From Takakia lepidozioides (lineage: Eukaryota > Streptophyta > Takakiopsida > Takakiales > Takakiaceae), in contig CM060733.1 of NCBI GenBank assembly GCA_030704615.1, positions 8,618,001-8,682,000 of the forward strand: DNA of 64,000 nt, given 5' to 3'. Positions 34,974 through 48,867 of the stretch are shown here, in pieces (position 1 is the first letter of the stretch; every line of letters starts with the position of its first letter). Below the pieces are notes generated by a model. The model was not told where the DNA came from and made no database searches. It saw only the letters and a program-made list of their open reading frames with translations. A program made the position numbers and the translations under genes.

Positions 34974-37900
34974 TCACCAATAATCCCCGCAAGAACAAAG
35001 CCCGTCGTGGAAGTGGTGAAAGCGGTTACCATCCCTTACAACTACTGCTCGCCCAACAATCTTTGAGATCAATTTGGTGGCATTATGACAGTCACCACAC
35101 ATCCGAAGGTTATTGATGACGCGGATAGGTGTCCCTGGGGGTGTGCTGATGAGCCCAAAAGCTATGGCTAGCTTCTCACTGTGGTGCAGAAGACAAAGTT
35201 CCTTTTGCACCTCCTCCAAATCATGCAAAACAAACCGTGTGTCAGGCACATACCCTGCCTTCTTCAACCTCCCAGACAATCTCTCTAGCTCAGCATGGAT
35301 TTCCTCAATTTGAGGATGCAATGTTTCTTCTGCAAAAAATGTATGTACCAGGTTGTCCACCTCAATGCAGCTGTGTCCTGGCTCCTTTCTGACACCTTTC
35401 ACCTCCATCATTTTTCTCACCTTTGCTTTATCATCCCACCTGCCAGTTGCTGCATATATGTTGGACAGCAGGATGTAAGCTGAGTGTTGTGGATCACTCT
35501 TGAGAATGTTTTCTGCTGTACGTACTCCTAGCTCTACATTGCCATGAATTCTGCAGGCAGCTAGCAAGGGCCCCCAAACTGAAGCATCCGGTTGCATAGG
35601 CATTCTGTTAATGACTTCCTCTGCCTCATCCAATCGGCCTGCACGGCCGAGCAGGTCCACCATGCAGCCATAATGCTCCCTTGTAGGAGTCAGACCATGA
35701 TTTTGACTCATGGACTCAAAGTAACGGCGGCCTTGATCCACCAGGCCCACATGACTACATGCAGAGATAAGAGATAGAAAGGTAACACCATCTGGCTTGA
35801 AGCCTTCCTGTTGCATCTGTTCAAATAGTTGCAGGGCCTCCCCACCACACCCATGCTGACCATATCCTGCGATCATGGCACTCCATGAGACCACATCTCG
35901 TTCTGCTATACTGTCAAACACGCGGCGTGCATCCTTTACACTGCCACATTTGGCATACATGTTAACAAGGGTATTTTCCAACTTAACAGATGACGTAATT
36001 CCAGCTTTGACGATGTCAGCATGGATCTCTTTGCCCTTTTCCAGAGCTCCTAGGCTGGCACACGCATTGAGAACACAAATGAAAGTGACAATGTTAGGTG
36101 CTACCCCTTCCCGCTGCATTTCCTCATACATCTCAAAAGCCTGCCTAGCAGACCCCTGCTGAGCATATCCTGCAATCATGGCACTCCATGAGACCACGTT
36201 CCGTTCAACCATGTTCGCGAACACTTCGTGCGCACTCTTCATGCTCCCACATTTGGCATACATGTCGGCAAGGGCAGTCTCCAGAACGATATCTGGCACA
36301 ATTCCAGCTTCAATGATGTCAGCATGGACCTGTTTGCCCTTTTCCAGGGCTTCTAGGCTGGCACACGCATTGAGAACACAAATGTAGGTGACCTCATTGG
36401 GTGTCACCCCTTCCCATTGCATTTGCTCATACATCTCCAAAGCCTCTCTAGCAAACCCATGCTGAGCATATCCTGCTATCATCACACTCCAGGAGACCAC
36501 ATTCCGTTCAGCCATATTGTCGAATACTTCATGTGCATCTATCATGCTCCCACATTTGGCATACATGTCAGCAAGGGCAGTCTCCAGGACGGTGTCTGGA
36601 ACAACACCAACTTTATGTATGTCAGCATGGACTTCTTTGCCCTTTTCCAGCACTCCTAGGCTGGCGCATGCACTAAGAATGCAAATGAATGTGACTCTAT
36701 TAGGAGTCACCCCCTTCTGTTCCATTTGGTCATAAACCTCAAAAGCCTCCCCAGTACATCCAAGCTGAGCATATCCTGCAATCATAGTGTTCCATGAGAC
36801 AACATCTCGTTTAACCATGTCATCAAACAACTCTCGTGCATCCTTCATGCTCCCACATTTAGCATACATGTCGACAAGGGTATTTTGCAAATTAATATAG
36901 GATCCAACTCCAGCTTTGATGATGTCAGCATGGACCTCTTTTCCCTTTCTCAGATCTCGGAGGCTTGCACAAGCATTGAGAATGCAAATGAATGTGATCT
37001 TGTCAGGCTTCACACTTTCTTTCTGCATTTGCTCATATATCTCAAAAGCCTCCATGGAACATCCGTGCTGAGCATATCCTGTGATCATGGTGTTCCATGA
37101 GATCACATCTCGTTTAGGCATACCATCAAACACTTTCTGTGCATCCTTCATGCTCCCACACTTGGCATACATGTCGACAAGGGCATTTTCCAAATTAATA
37201 TATGACCCAATTGCAGCTTTGATCGAGGCGGCATGGACCTCTTTGCCCTTCTTAAGATCTCGACGGCTGGCACACGCATTGAGAACACAAATGAATGTGA
37301 CCCTGTTGGATGTCACCCCTTCCTGTTGCATTTGCTCATAGATCTCCAAAGCTTCTTGAGCACATCCATGCTGAGCATAACCTGTGATCATAGCATTCCA
37401 TGAGACCACATCTCGTTTAGTCATACTATTGAATACTTCGCGTGCATCTTTCATGCTCCCGCATTTGGCATACATAGCAGCAAGGGCAGTCTCCAAAATG
37501 ATATCAGGTCCAATTCTAGCTTTGATGATGTCAGCATGAACCTCTTTCCCCTTTTCCAGGGCTCTTAGGCTGCCACAGGCATTGAGAATGCAAATGAATG
37601 TGACCATGTTAGGCGTCCACCCCTCCTGTTGCATTTGCTTGTATATCTTGATAGCCTCCCTACCACACCTATGTTTGGTATATCCAGCTATCATTATGTT
37701 CCAGGTAAACGTATCTCGTTCAGGCATTTTGTCAAACAGTTGGCGTGCATCCATCACACTTCCACACTTGGCATACATGTTAATAAGGTTGTTGAGTAAA
37801 GAGATGTTGGGCTTGACTCCCCTTTGAAGAATGTGGGCATGCACCTGCTTTCCTTCTGCTAGGCTTTTCAAATTGGTGCACTCCTGCAAGATACAGACAT

Positions 37901-38849
37901 AGGTATTGGAGTCGGCCTTAATGCCTTGTTGGTTCAGAATGTGCAGTGCCTCTTTAAGTCGTCCTGCCGTACACAGCTTCCTTACATCCTCACAAATGCC
38001 AGAAGAGTTCTTGTTGACTCCTTCTCTTGGTCCTTTTTCAAAAGCAATGGAGATCATGGAAGTTCTACAACTGCCACCAGTCTGATATTCACCAGGCAAT
38101 TGTACCTGATTTAATTCTGCCATCCTGCATAAATCAGAACTCTTAGTTCCAAACATTTACAGTGAAAAACACTCCAAAGCTCCTACATACTCCAAGGAAT
38201 GATCTGTCCATGAGAACTCATATGACCATTCAAGTCATGTACTTTAAGAATAAACAGTTCCAATTCTATCTGTTTGAGTTTGCACCCTTATATCAACATC
38301 AAGACAATACCCAGTATAATTTTGGCCTGGAGCTCCATGGTGTATATCAACATTAGAACCATCACCAGGATGTGCTTGACCTTGTATAATGGCAGCTAGC
38401 TCTGTCTTCACCCAAGGAGGGTGTGACCAACCCTCGATCCAAGGGACCTCCTTCGTGCACTTATGTCTGAAGTCTGTTGATGTCGGACATTTCTGTTACA
38501 ACCCCAGGTGCGCAGCTGATCAGCCATAAGCTGCAAACACAGCCTCGCATACACCAGGCTCCAAGGATCCTCCAAATCACAGGGTTAACTTTGACCAACA
38601 TACTTTCATGCCCTGCTGATAACATAGAAGAGCTCCTATTGACAAATAGCTAAACAATCAATGCTGAGCAACTTGAGATACAATCCAATCCACAAAACAG
38701 CATGAAGCCACCTTCAGTCACAAACACTCCTGACAATCTTGTTGAAGTCCCGATTGCAGATAGCCTCACCTTCTCAGACCTGTTGTCCCACCACTGTGAA
38801 GAACCCGACATGAAGTCCTGCCAAAGCCATTCTGCGCTCCTTTCTTGGG
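34974..38849 (-). CDS. PPR-DYW editing-factor-like protein with upstream PDF motif (gene A)
   Basis: The main exon runs from 38124 (acceptor TTTATGCAG) to the stop at 34974 and encodes about 1050 residues. It holds seven 101-residue P-L-S repeat triplets (each with MYAKCGS..DA), then E/E+ motifs and a full DYW domain with zinc ligands HSEKLAIAFG and CGDCH, ending CSCGDYW. Such proteins bind organellar RNA and carry out C-to-U editing. Two further exons upstream carry a PDF motif of OSB proteins: 38849-38770 (WLWQDFMSGSSQWWDNRSEK) and one starting at 38492 (KCPTSTDFRHKCTKEVPW, then WVKTELAAI). The second PDF exon's 3' border is not certain; a donor TGG|GTATTG near 38340 would join the PPR frame without a stop. 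A first exon with transit peptide was not found. Divergent paralogue: gene B. Confidence 0.8.
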
Positions 38850-40086
38850 CTACAGCAATACCACAAAAATCTGCATCTTGAGCAGATTGCAATCTGGTGT
38901 AGGATTTTCAAAAATTAAGCTCTCTTCCTTTCTCTCTCTCTCTCTCTCTACCCTTGTTCCGCTCAAACTGGGCGCGGGGTCAATGACCACAAGACTGCGG
39001 CAAACAACGTCTTACGAAGACATCCTCTCTCTCTCTATCCTTTCTGAAGCACATGGCTGATACTGCGGTCACAGCCACACCTGTGTGACAATAGGGCTAA
39101 AGCAGCTGTGCTGGAACCTAATTGAGTTTTCAGGTATGATCCTACACTAGCCCTTACATCAGCATGCATCACTCCATCGAGGTTGGCTGAGTGAGCTTTC
39201 TGCTGAGCTCCATATGCTCGAGGGTAGAGACACTACAACTGGCTGTTGGGGGAAATTAGTATCTTAAAATCCAAAGTCCACCGGTTACCCGAGTACATGA
39301 GGGAGCACAGCAATGTGTCACATCTGTGGTAACTAACCCTCTACATAGAAGATAGACATGCTTGCACCTCATTGCAATTGTAGTAGTATTTCCATGGCTG
39401 TGCACGTGCATGCCAGAATTCTTAACAGTTCGAGAGTGGAAAACGGTGATAACAGGGGCTGTGGCTCCGAGCAAGCCATGTAACTAGATACCTCGCTCCC
39501 ACATTGATGAAGGGAAAGAAAATAATCATCTCATAAATTCCACATTTGTCAGTGAGACTGAATTAGCTGATGGAGGGACGACAAAGGTGCCTACGATAGT
39601 CCTGGCAATCTTCTACACCCCGTTACAGAATTATTCAAGATGAGCCTAGTTTCTGATTGTGTGGGTCAAGGACAACATGGAGCCTGGATCACAAACTTTC
39701 GAGACCCAAAAACAAAAGGCAACGAGCTGCATGTCTAGACCTTTCTTCGGCTTCACTGGGGGCTGGGGAGATGTTATAGCCATCAGTCTCGGACCCGCCA
39801 TGAAGCACCTTGTCAGCTACACAACGTTAATCTGCTGTACGCTTTGAGCCCTCCCCCGCACGGCCTTGCGTATGGCCTCTCCCCTGCACACTTCGAAAAA
39901 GTATAATCTTTCCCCGCACAATTTCCTTGCGTCACTGATTCTGGCCGCCTTCACTTACATAGTTCTCAACACGAAGTAAAGACGACCAAGGACGCGACTA
40001 AAAACAACGATTTCTTGTGAATGAAATGTTGCGTGCGTTTTGACGATCTGATCAACGACAGTCTATTGTCTTTGGGAGGCCCAGCG
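38850..40086. promoter_or_regulatory. shared upstream region of the two head-to-head PPR genes, with a dispersed-repeat copy
   Basis: This must contain the promoter and first exon of gene A and the promoter of gene B. At 38930-39055 it holds one copy, in plus orientation CTCTCTC ... CCGCTCAAACTGGGCGCGGGGTC, of a repeat that occurs in the opposite orientation several times at 47.75-48.9 kb. No confident TATA box. Confidence 0.45.
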
Positions 40087-43000
40087 ATGGCAGGCTGCTC
40101 CGCAGCTCTCCTGTCCGCGAAGGCAGAGGCCATACCCAAGGCCTTGTCTTCTTGTTGCGGTGAAGGGGTAGGAGGCCTCACACCATGTAACAGATTGACG
40201 GTTCAGGCTGTGGAGAAGAAGTGGGTGTCCAGCTTGGCAATGCCGGATCCCAAAGCCTTGCGAGTGGTGGTTACGATGCCTCCCCCGTCTGCAGGGATGG
40301 CGGAGAAAGGTACATGCAGCAAAGCCTTTGCGCACTTTTTTGGGGCTCTGAATTGTTTGCCTCAGATAGATCTTTGTGATCGATTCTGGCATAATATTGG
40401 ACGAAATATCTCAGTGTAATCGACAGCCTTATGTGTGAGAGAGAGACACACAACACACACACATTGAAGCCATTATCCTTTGGGACATCCTGGGAAAAAA
40501 CCACCGTGATTTTCCTGTGCGTGAGAGTGCTGGGAGGGCTCGCGCACAGCCACGAAAATCCAGCTGCAATTTCCAAGAGAGGCAAGCGTTTTAAGTTCAA
40601 TGTGAAGGTGGGTTACCAGTCGCGCCGGGGGATGAATACGGGCAAAGAGAGGTACACTGAAAATGGCGGCTCTGACGTATCTTTAATGGACTGGTGAGGT
40701 GGGTATCTACCCGCCAGGGCATGGAAGCTTGCGCGATTCAACGACAATGAAGTCACAGAAGATTGTATCTTGCTGCAACGACTGGGATAGACATCATGCT
40801 AGAAAATTGCTTCAGTGACTCATGTGATTACACTCCCGGGAACACATTTGGTTGATCAGCCGGAGGGGGAACAGAGAGGGAGAGAGAAAGAAGAAGAAAC
40901 AGAAATTTCCAGCCCAGGGAGGCCCTAAGGGTCTATGGATAGAACAATGAGAGAACCCAAAGAACGTTGCTCAAACAAAAAAGAGATACCATTCGGCAAT
41001 AACAATCAGACATTTCAAAGCTATGTTTATGCTAAACGTCTATGTTTAATCGGGGTTTGCATGCAGGCCACACCATGAGTATAGAACGGCTCTGGCAGGA
41101 GTTCTTCTCAGATCGCACACTGTGGTTGGACAACCGGTGCGATAAGGTGAGGCTGTCATCATTTAGGATGTAAAAGAGTTGTCTGTAGGGCTTGTGACTG
41201 ATTCTAGCATGATGATGTATGCGTGCAATTATTGTATCACTTGCTTACTTCAAAAGTTTTTTCAAAAGCAACAAAAAGGGTGATTCTTGTCGCCAGCATT
41301 AGGTTGTTCTTCATTGTTACCAGGGCATGACTGTAGGTTGCCCCCATTGTTCTCCTGCTATATGAAGATGGTTGGAGCTTGGGTGGGTGCCTAAGCTAGG
41401 CGTGCCTGATGCTATGGCGCTCAGCTGCACGCTGGTGGTTTCCCCAGAAAAGTCCAGGATCACCCGACTTCAGACACAAGCACACAAAGGAGGTCCTTTG
41501 GATTAATGGTTGCTCAAACCCTGCTTGGGTGAAAGTAGAGCTATCTGCCATGAGCCAAGCACGGTGTGGGGATGTGAGGACGCTATGTAAGGCAGGTCGA
41601 CTTAAAGAGGCACTGCACATTTTGAACCAGCAAGGGTTTTCGGTGGACTCCAATACTTATATTTGTGTCTTGAAGGAGTGCATTAACAAGAAAGGCCTAG
41701 TAGAGGGAAAGCAGGTGCATGCCCATGTTATTGAAAGTGGGGTCCAGCCAAATATCTCTCTACTTAACACCCTTGCCAACATGTATGCCAAGTGCGGGAG
41801 TGTGGTGGATGCACGCAAATTGTTTGACAAAATGCAGGAACGAGATATTTTTACTTGGAACATAATGATTACAGGATATGCCAAGCATGGGTGTGCTAGG
41901 GAGGCCTTCAAGATGTATGAGCAGATGATAAGGGAAGGGGTGACACCCGACAGGGTCACATTCATTTGTATTCTCAAGGCATGTGCCAGCCTGGCAGCCC
42001 TGCAAAAGGTTCACACTGACATCCTGAAAGCTGGAATTGTGCCAGATATTGTTGTGGAGACTGCCCTTGCAGATATGTATGCGAAATGTGGGAGCATGAA
42101 GGATGCACGCGAAGTGTTCGACAATATGATAGAGCGAGATGTGGTCTCATGGAATGCAATGATCACAGGATATGCTCAACATGGATGTGGTAAGGAGGCA
42201 CTCAAGATGTATGAGCAAATGATGCAGGAAGGGGTAACACCTAGCAGGGTCACTTTCATTTGCATTCTCCATCTGTGTGCCAGCCTAGGAGCTCTTGAAA
42301 AGGGTAAAGAGGTCCATGCTAAAGTCATGGAAGCTGGAATTGCGCCAGATATCACTCTGGAGAATACCCTTGTGGACATGTATGCTAAATGCAGGAGCTT
42401 AAACGAGGCCCGTCAAGTGTTCGACAATATGGCTGGACAAGATTTGGTCTCGTGGAACACGATGATCGCAGGATATGATCAGCATGGGTGTGGTAGGGAA
42501 GCCCTGGAAATGTATGAACAAATGAAACGGGAAGGGGTGACGCCTAACAATGTTACGTTCACTTGCGTCCTCAATGCATGTGCCAGCCTAGCAGCCCTGG
42601 AAAAAGGTAAAGAGGTTCATGCTGACATCATCAAAGCTGGAATCTTGACAGATATTATTCTGGAGACTGCCCTTGTCGGAATGTATGCAAAATGTGGGAA
42701 CATGAAGGATGCAGGTCAAGTGTTCCAAAGTATGACTCGTCAAGATGTGGTGTCCTGGAGTGTGATGATAGCAGGATATGTTCAGCACGGGGATGGAAAA
42801 GAGGCTTTTGCGCTATATGAGCAAATGATAGAACGAAGGGTGATTCCCGACAAGGTCACATTCATCTGCATGCTCAATGCTTGTGCCAGCCTGGCAGCCC
42901 TGGAAAAGGGCAAAGAGGTCCATGCTGATATCATCAAGGCTGGAATTGCCCCAGACATTAATTTGGAGAACACTCTAGTTAACATGTATGGCAAAACCGG

Positions 43001-44276
43001 GAGTGTCAAGGATGCACTTGAAGTGTTCAACAGTATGGCTGAACGAGATGTGGTCTCATGGAACGCCATGATCGCAGGATACAGTCAACAAGGGTATGGT
43101 ATGGAGGCTTTCAAGATTTATGAGCAGATGATAGGGGAAGGAGTGATGCCCAATAAAGTCACGTTCATTTGCGTTCTGGATGCTTGTGCCAGTCTGGCAG
43201 CGCTGGATAAGGGCAAAGAGGTCCATGATGCTATCATCAAAGCTGGAGTAGCACCAGATATAACACTCGAGACAGCTCTTACTGCCATGTATGCCAAATG
43301 TGGGAACATGAAGGATGCACGTCAAGTGTTCGACAATATGGCTCAGCGAAATGTAATTTCATGGAGTGCCATGATCGCAGGATATGCTCAACATGGGTGG
43401 GGTAGGGATGCCCTGCAACTATTTGAACAAATGCGAAAGGAAGGCTTGAAGCCAAACTGTATCACATTTATATGTATCCTCTCTGCATGTAGCCATGTGG
43501 GCCTAGTGGATGAAGGACGTCACTACTTTGATTCCATGTGTCAAGAGCATGGTCTCACTCCTAATGTGGAGCATTATAGCTGCATGGTGGACCTTCTTGG
43601 CCGTGCCGGGCAAGTGGATGAGGCAGAGGATTTCATTACTAAAATGCCAATTGAACCAGATTCTGCAGTGTGGGGTGCCTTGCTTGGAGCCTGCAGAACT
43701 TATGGCAATGTGGTGGTAGCAGAACGTGCAGCAAAATGCCTTCTCAAGTTAGATCCACAGGATCCTGCAACTTATGTGCTTCTATCGAACATATATGCTT
43801 CTACTGGAAGGTGGTATGATGCAGCAAAAGTGAGGAAAATAATGCAGGACAAAGGTGTCAGAAAGGAACCAGGACGCAGCTGCATTGAGGTGGATAATCA
43901 GGTTCATACATTTTTTGTTGATGATAAGTTACATCCACGAATTGAGGAAATCCATTTTGTGCTGAAAAGATTGTTTGGGCTGATGAAGGACATGGGGTAC
44001 GTGCCTGACACTCGCTTTGTATTGCATGATGCTGAGAAGGAGCAAAAGGAAAATTTCCTTTGCCACCACAGTGAAAAGCTGGCCATTGCTTTCGGACTTA
44101 TGAGCACGCCCCCCGGTGCACCTATCTGCGTCATCAAGAACCTTCGTGTGTGTGGTGACTGCCACACTGCCACCAAGTTCATCTCAAAGATTGTTGAGCG
44201 AGCAGTTATTGTCCGGGATGCTAACCGCTTTCACCACTTCCAAGATGGGTTTTGTTCTTGTGGGGACTACTGGTGA
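40087..44276 (+). CDS. PPR-DYW editing-factor-like protein with N-terminal PDF motif (gene B), three exons
   Basis: Exons 40087-40309, 41067-41146 and 41448-44276 join in phases 1 and 0 without a stop, giving about 1043 residues. The first exon (about 74 codons, MAGCSAALLSAKAEAIPKAL) is Ala/Ser/Lys-rich with few acids and looks like an organellar transit peptide; that it belongs here is inference from phase. Exon 2 plus the start of exon 3 form a PDF motif: LWQEFFSDRTLWLDNRCDK joined to KSPGSPDFRHKHTKEVLW and WVKVELSAM. PPR repeats follow directly (six triplets with MYAKCGN/S..DA; the second has a 3-residue deletion at LQKVHTD). Then come the E motifs and a complete DYW domain (HHSEKLAIAFG, CGDCH, CSCGDYW). 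The PDF motif is otherwise known from OSB single-stranded-DNA-binding proteins of plant organelles. Gene A is its inverted paralogue. Confidence 0.85.
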
Positions 44277-46341
44277 AAAAAGCAGAAAAAAGCAGCGTGT
44301 GACAGAAGCAAGCTTTTCAATGTGGTAATCCCCATCATTCTTGTAAACAAACACTAAAGCTGAAAGTATGGGTTAGAGATTGGTGCAAAAGTCAATTCTG
44401 CCCTTTCAGCATTCATAGAAAATCTCAATATAGAGTAGTCTAGAGATTGTAGGTGACAGTAAAGTAAAGGTGAAGATTATTGTGAAAATTATGGGGATTA
44501 ACAATCCCATTTTTACTTAAAATGGCTGAACAAGGATGTGACCCAAATTGGATGACTGGAGTGATTGCTTTGGAGTGATTGGGAATGTCCACCATCTTCA
44601 TAGCTAATGACAACCACATAACCTGTTTTGTGGACATTTTGTGCATATTTCCCAGGGTAATTCTCAGCGGCGAGCTGGGGCAGGGGCGCACCCATTTCAA
44701 CACGGTAAGGGTTTTGGGGGCAGATTATCCGGCCACAGCAGCCTCTGATTGGGTGCAGACCGGAATGAGCTTGTGCAAAGTCAAACAGGTCAGTATGCTT
44801 TTGCATAATGTGCCAGCACCATGGAGCGATTATGTTCTGCTTTTTAATTATCTATTCAAAAAAGGCATAATCTGCCCCCAAAATCCTGAACACTATCATC
44901 CTCATGCAAACAGTGGCTCAACCAACCAGTGGGAGATTTGAGGTTAGGAACTGGTTGGAAAGAGTAAAGACACCTGATACTGAACCAATAAAACTCATTG
45001 AGAAGCCTGAATAATACTTGGTACAATCACAACGAGGCAGTTTGAGACTTCCATCGTGGTCACTTTCAAAGGACAACATCTACCAAGTTCACTTTCACAA
45101 CATCTTTAAGCAGAAGTGGACACATCTCACTCAAATAAAGGAACCAGCAGAGCTGCACATCCAACTCCTCCGAGATACCCTTATGTACAATATACACAAA
45201 ATCTCAACGGGGTTATACATGGCTCCACTGTCCTCAAAATACCGCTTTGATTGAAACTTTTTCTCCACTGAAAGTATGGCTGCCCAAAATTTGGCTTGTC
45301 AACTCTCTACCATGAACTATGTCTGAACCTTAACATTCAGTCCCACCATCCTCATCGGACTTTCTGTTACATTGTAAAAACTATTAAGCCTACTTATGTG
45401 CATTTTAACTACACTCTTCGCCTACTCCTTGACTTGCTTTGCAATCCAACCTGAAGTCGCACAGGCAACCGTGTACACTCAAGCTGACGAAGCCTAGAAA
45501 TCAGGTGAGAAATGCTCTAGATCTGGATGAGTTCCTGGCGGTCGTCTGCAAAGAATAGAAACTGAATTCATTAAGTGAATCCATAACAGATTGAACATTT
45601 TATGAGAGGAGTAAATATGAAAACCGTGCCTGATTTTAGGACCAAGGAGATAGGCATTGTAGGGAGACCAAACCCACACACATTTCCCTCTTTCATTCTT
45701 CTTCTATGCCTGACGAAAAACAAGGTAGGGTCACCTGGTAAACCCGGTTGGCTCGAATCCCGGCACATCTGGAGGCCCAAATGGATCAAACCTTGCACCT
45801 GGTAGCACACCTCTGCATACCAACCAGAATACAACAACACTTTTCAAACCACAAGAATGGGTCACCATCATATCCATTGAAGGATTGGCTGAAAGCTGTT
45901 TAGTGTGATCATGGATGTGTTTAAAGTTCCCCAGTAAGTGTGTTGAGTCACTACCAGACCGAAGCTTACATTCCTTCCTCTCTCTTTTCACAAAATCAGT
46001 CAATATGTTGTTAATTGAGGCCATTACATGTGAAAGGCAGAAGGGTTTATGACAGAGCATCATGCAGGCCAAAGGTTTGTTCTCACCCAACCATAGTTCC
46101 ACCAACCCTCAATCCAAACTCCCTTGTTGGTGTTCTGCAGGGGCCTAATTTTCGTTTGTATTTCTAGGGCAACCATATTGATGCTAGTTTTCTTACTTGA
46201 CTACGATATTGCAGATTCTGCTTGCCCTTTCATGCAGTCTGAACAATGATGAGTCCAACATACAAGTCCAACATACAACCATCCCACACTAACAGACCCA
46301 GGCAGGAAAATGGAGCAGAGAGCAGCAGGCCAGGGTTTGTC
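44277..46341. other. spacer between gene B and PI31 3' ends
   Basis: Convergent 3' region. No gene recognised. Around 45745-45790 there are two B-box-like words on the minus strand (GATTCGAGCC and GTTTGATCC) but no partner A box, so no tRNA or SINE is called. The rest is unique-looking A/T-rich sequence. Confidence 0.35.
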
Positions 46342-48867
46342 TTACGGAATGCTGTCAGGGAAATCAGGTGGCCGAACACCACCAGCATAACCCCACCGTG
46401 GATCAGTTGGGCCTGCCAAACAGAAGAACAACATGTTAACAGAAAATGTTCTTCCATGCACTCCTCTGCAGTCCTGGCTTACCCCTACCACAAAGACTAC
46501 AGTGTGCTTGAGAGACAACTGGTCTGGAGCTATCACGGGTACTCACTTGGAAGGCAGACTCAACCACGACTTATCAGCCTGCAACTTCATTAAAGTATCA
46601 ACAGCTAGTCCTTTTAGACAACAAGTTCTTCAAGTGCCTCGGTTCTAGACCCTAGGCCCTTAGCTTCTCTGAGATATGAGAGAAAACAAAACACTTTGAA
46701 TCGCATATTCTCGTTCAAAGGTTGTTGCAATGGGAAGGAAAACCCCTGCCTGCAACAGTGCTTCCTTAACCCATTCAATACCAGCCGTCAGACAGTAAGT
46801 GGGCACATTTCAATGGCCACTTAACCAGTGCCAGCAGGTAATTTGCTGCTTCCTCCCTGCGACTCCTTATTGCCTCTCAAACTTCCCAACTGACTACCAA
46901 CTCTGATTTGTCCATCCATATCGAGGCACAATATCCAATCTTAACATCTGCAAGAGAAATGGGTGATTACGAGCCCAGACTGAAAAGCTACATACCAAGA
47001 AGCATACCATCGAACCCCGCCCCATCTCTCCTGCAAAAAATACCCCCTCCATGAATATTCTAGTGCATCTGCAGACCATTCAACAACCAAACAAAAATCT
47101 TCTCCCAGCACCAGAGGAGGGCCATAAAAACACACAATCTACACATACACACTTGGAAAAAAACTATAATGAAGGTCAATAGATAAAAAAAACCAAGACA
47201 AAAAGAACGGCCTTCCTTGGGTTTTTGCTTTTGCTTCAAAATGGACTGAAAGAGAGAGCAGTTCACCTTGGGAAGATACCGGCCCCAGGTGGAGGAAGAA
47301 GGTCCCCTCTGCCAATTGCTGGCACAGGAGGAGATGCAAACCTGCCATAGGCAAGATTATGATAAAATTGGACATATTTGCCACATCACGAGAGCTTATG
47401 AACAACCAACTCGCCTTGAGAAAATTGAGAGACCTTCGTTGCCCTTGCAGTTCAAAAAGGAAGACACGTGAAGTAGTTGTTGAGCTGTATTTCAAAAAGA
47501 TGAAAGAGAGCTATACTCATAGTCTTTCATGATTTGCTGTTACACAGGTGCCCCAAACCCTAGGAGGGTAAGACCGTCCTAAATTCACAGCAACTGTGGT
47601 ATGGAACTAGTTGAGTTTCCTTACAGTCTACCATTCATACTTTAAAGATTTATTGTGAATGGTGCATTAAAGTCTGCCATAGAGAGGCAGTGAGCAGCAG
47701 CATATTTTAAGTAGTACCACTGAAGTTAGCCAGGTGACCTTGCACCCAAGTTGCAGAGAGAATGTACGCTTAAGACATTGTCTGCTATAGCCTTGTGGCC
47801 ATAGACCCTGCGCACAGTCTGGGCAGAACAAGAGGGAACAGACGCTAACTTTGTGAGGGGCTCACTCCAGTAGTAGGACTTAACTTGATGTAAGCAATTA
47901 TTTTGGGAACCAAGCATCAATCTGCTGTGTGTGAGCCACCCAGCAATTAGACATGAGAATAGCCTCAACATTCTATCAGAAAATGGATGTTGTCTTCAGG
48001 CCAACCGCACATCGGGCATTGACAATCTCCCTTTCCTCTCTGCATCTGTTTATTGTTCAAAGGTAGACTCCCCGCCCTGAGTAAACTTCAGTCTCTCCTC
48101 ACCCATGTCACAAATTGGGAAACAAGTTGTTGGGGCATTGGGAAGAAAGAGAGAACGTACTCTTAAGACTTTGTTTGCCGTAGCCTTATGGCCATAGACA
48201 CACGCCCACTTTGGACAAAAATTTGGGAAGAGAGAGAGAGAGAGAGAGAGAGAATGTACTCATACGATGTTGTTTGCCGTAGCCTTGTGGCCACTGACCC
48301 CACGCCCAGTTTGAGCGGAACACAAAGGGACAGAAAGTATCTTTGTCAGGGGCTGACGCCGGTAGTATGACTTAAACTTGGAACAGACAATTGATCCAAG
48401 TTTTCCAGATATCCTCTAGAAATCCCTTTACACAAGCATCAATCTGCTGTGTATGATTTTCCCAATAACTAGGCCCCAAAAGGGCCTGGGCTTTTGGCCC
48501 AGCCTCCAGATTTCCAAAGTTGGTAAACAGGGGTACAGGAACAAATCCCTTGATGCATTTGAAGAGGGCATCTCTCTGGTGTGAATACCCAGGACAATGA
48601 TTCAGAAAGAGAGAATGTACTCATAAGACGTGGTTTGCCATAGGCTTGTGGCCATTGACCCCGCGCCCAGTTTGAGCAGAACACAAAGGGACAGAAACTA
48701 CCTTTGTTAGGGGCTGAAGCTGGTAGTATGACTTAATTTGGAACAGACAATTGATCCGAGTTTTCCAGATATCCTCTAGAAATCCCTTTACACAAGCATC
48801 AATCTGTTGTGTGTGATTCAGAGAGAGAGAGATAGAATGTACTCATAAGACGTTGTTTGCCATAGCC

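Noticed and set aside
35113-38114. Many plus-strand open frames across PPR gene A, and minus-strand ones across gene B
   Set aside because: They recur with the 303-bp repeat step and mirror the PPR coding strand, so they are antisense shadows.
40431-40697. 89-codon plus-strand open frame between exons 1 and 2 of gene B
   Set aside because: It begins in a CA-repeat-like stretch, has no recognised motif, and lies inside an intron whose flanking exons join in phase without it.
45731-45800. Possible tRNA or SINE at B-box-like words
   Set aside because: No A box at the right distance and no acceptor-stem pairing.
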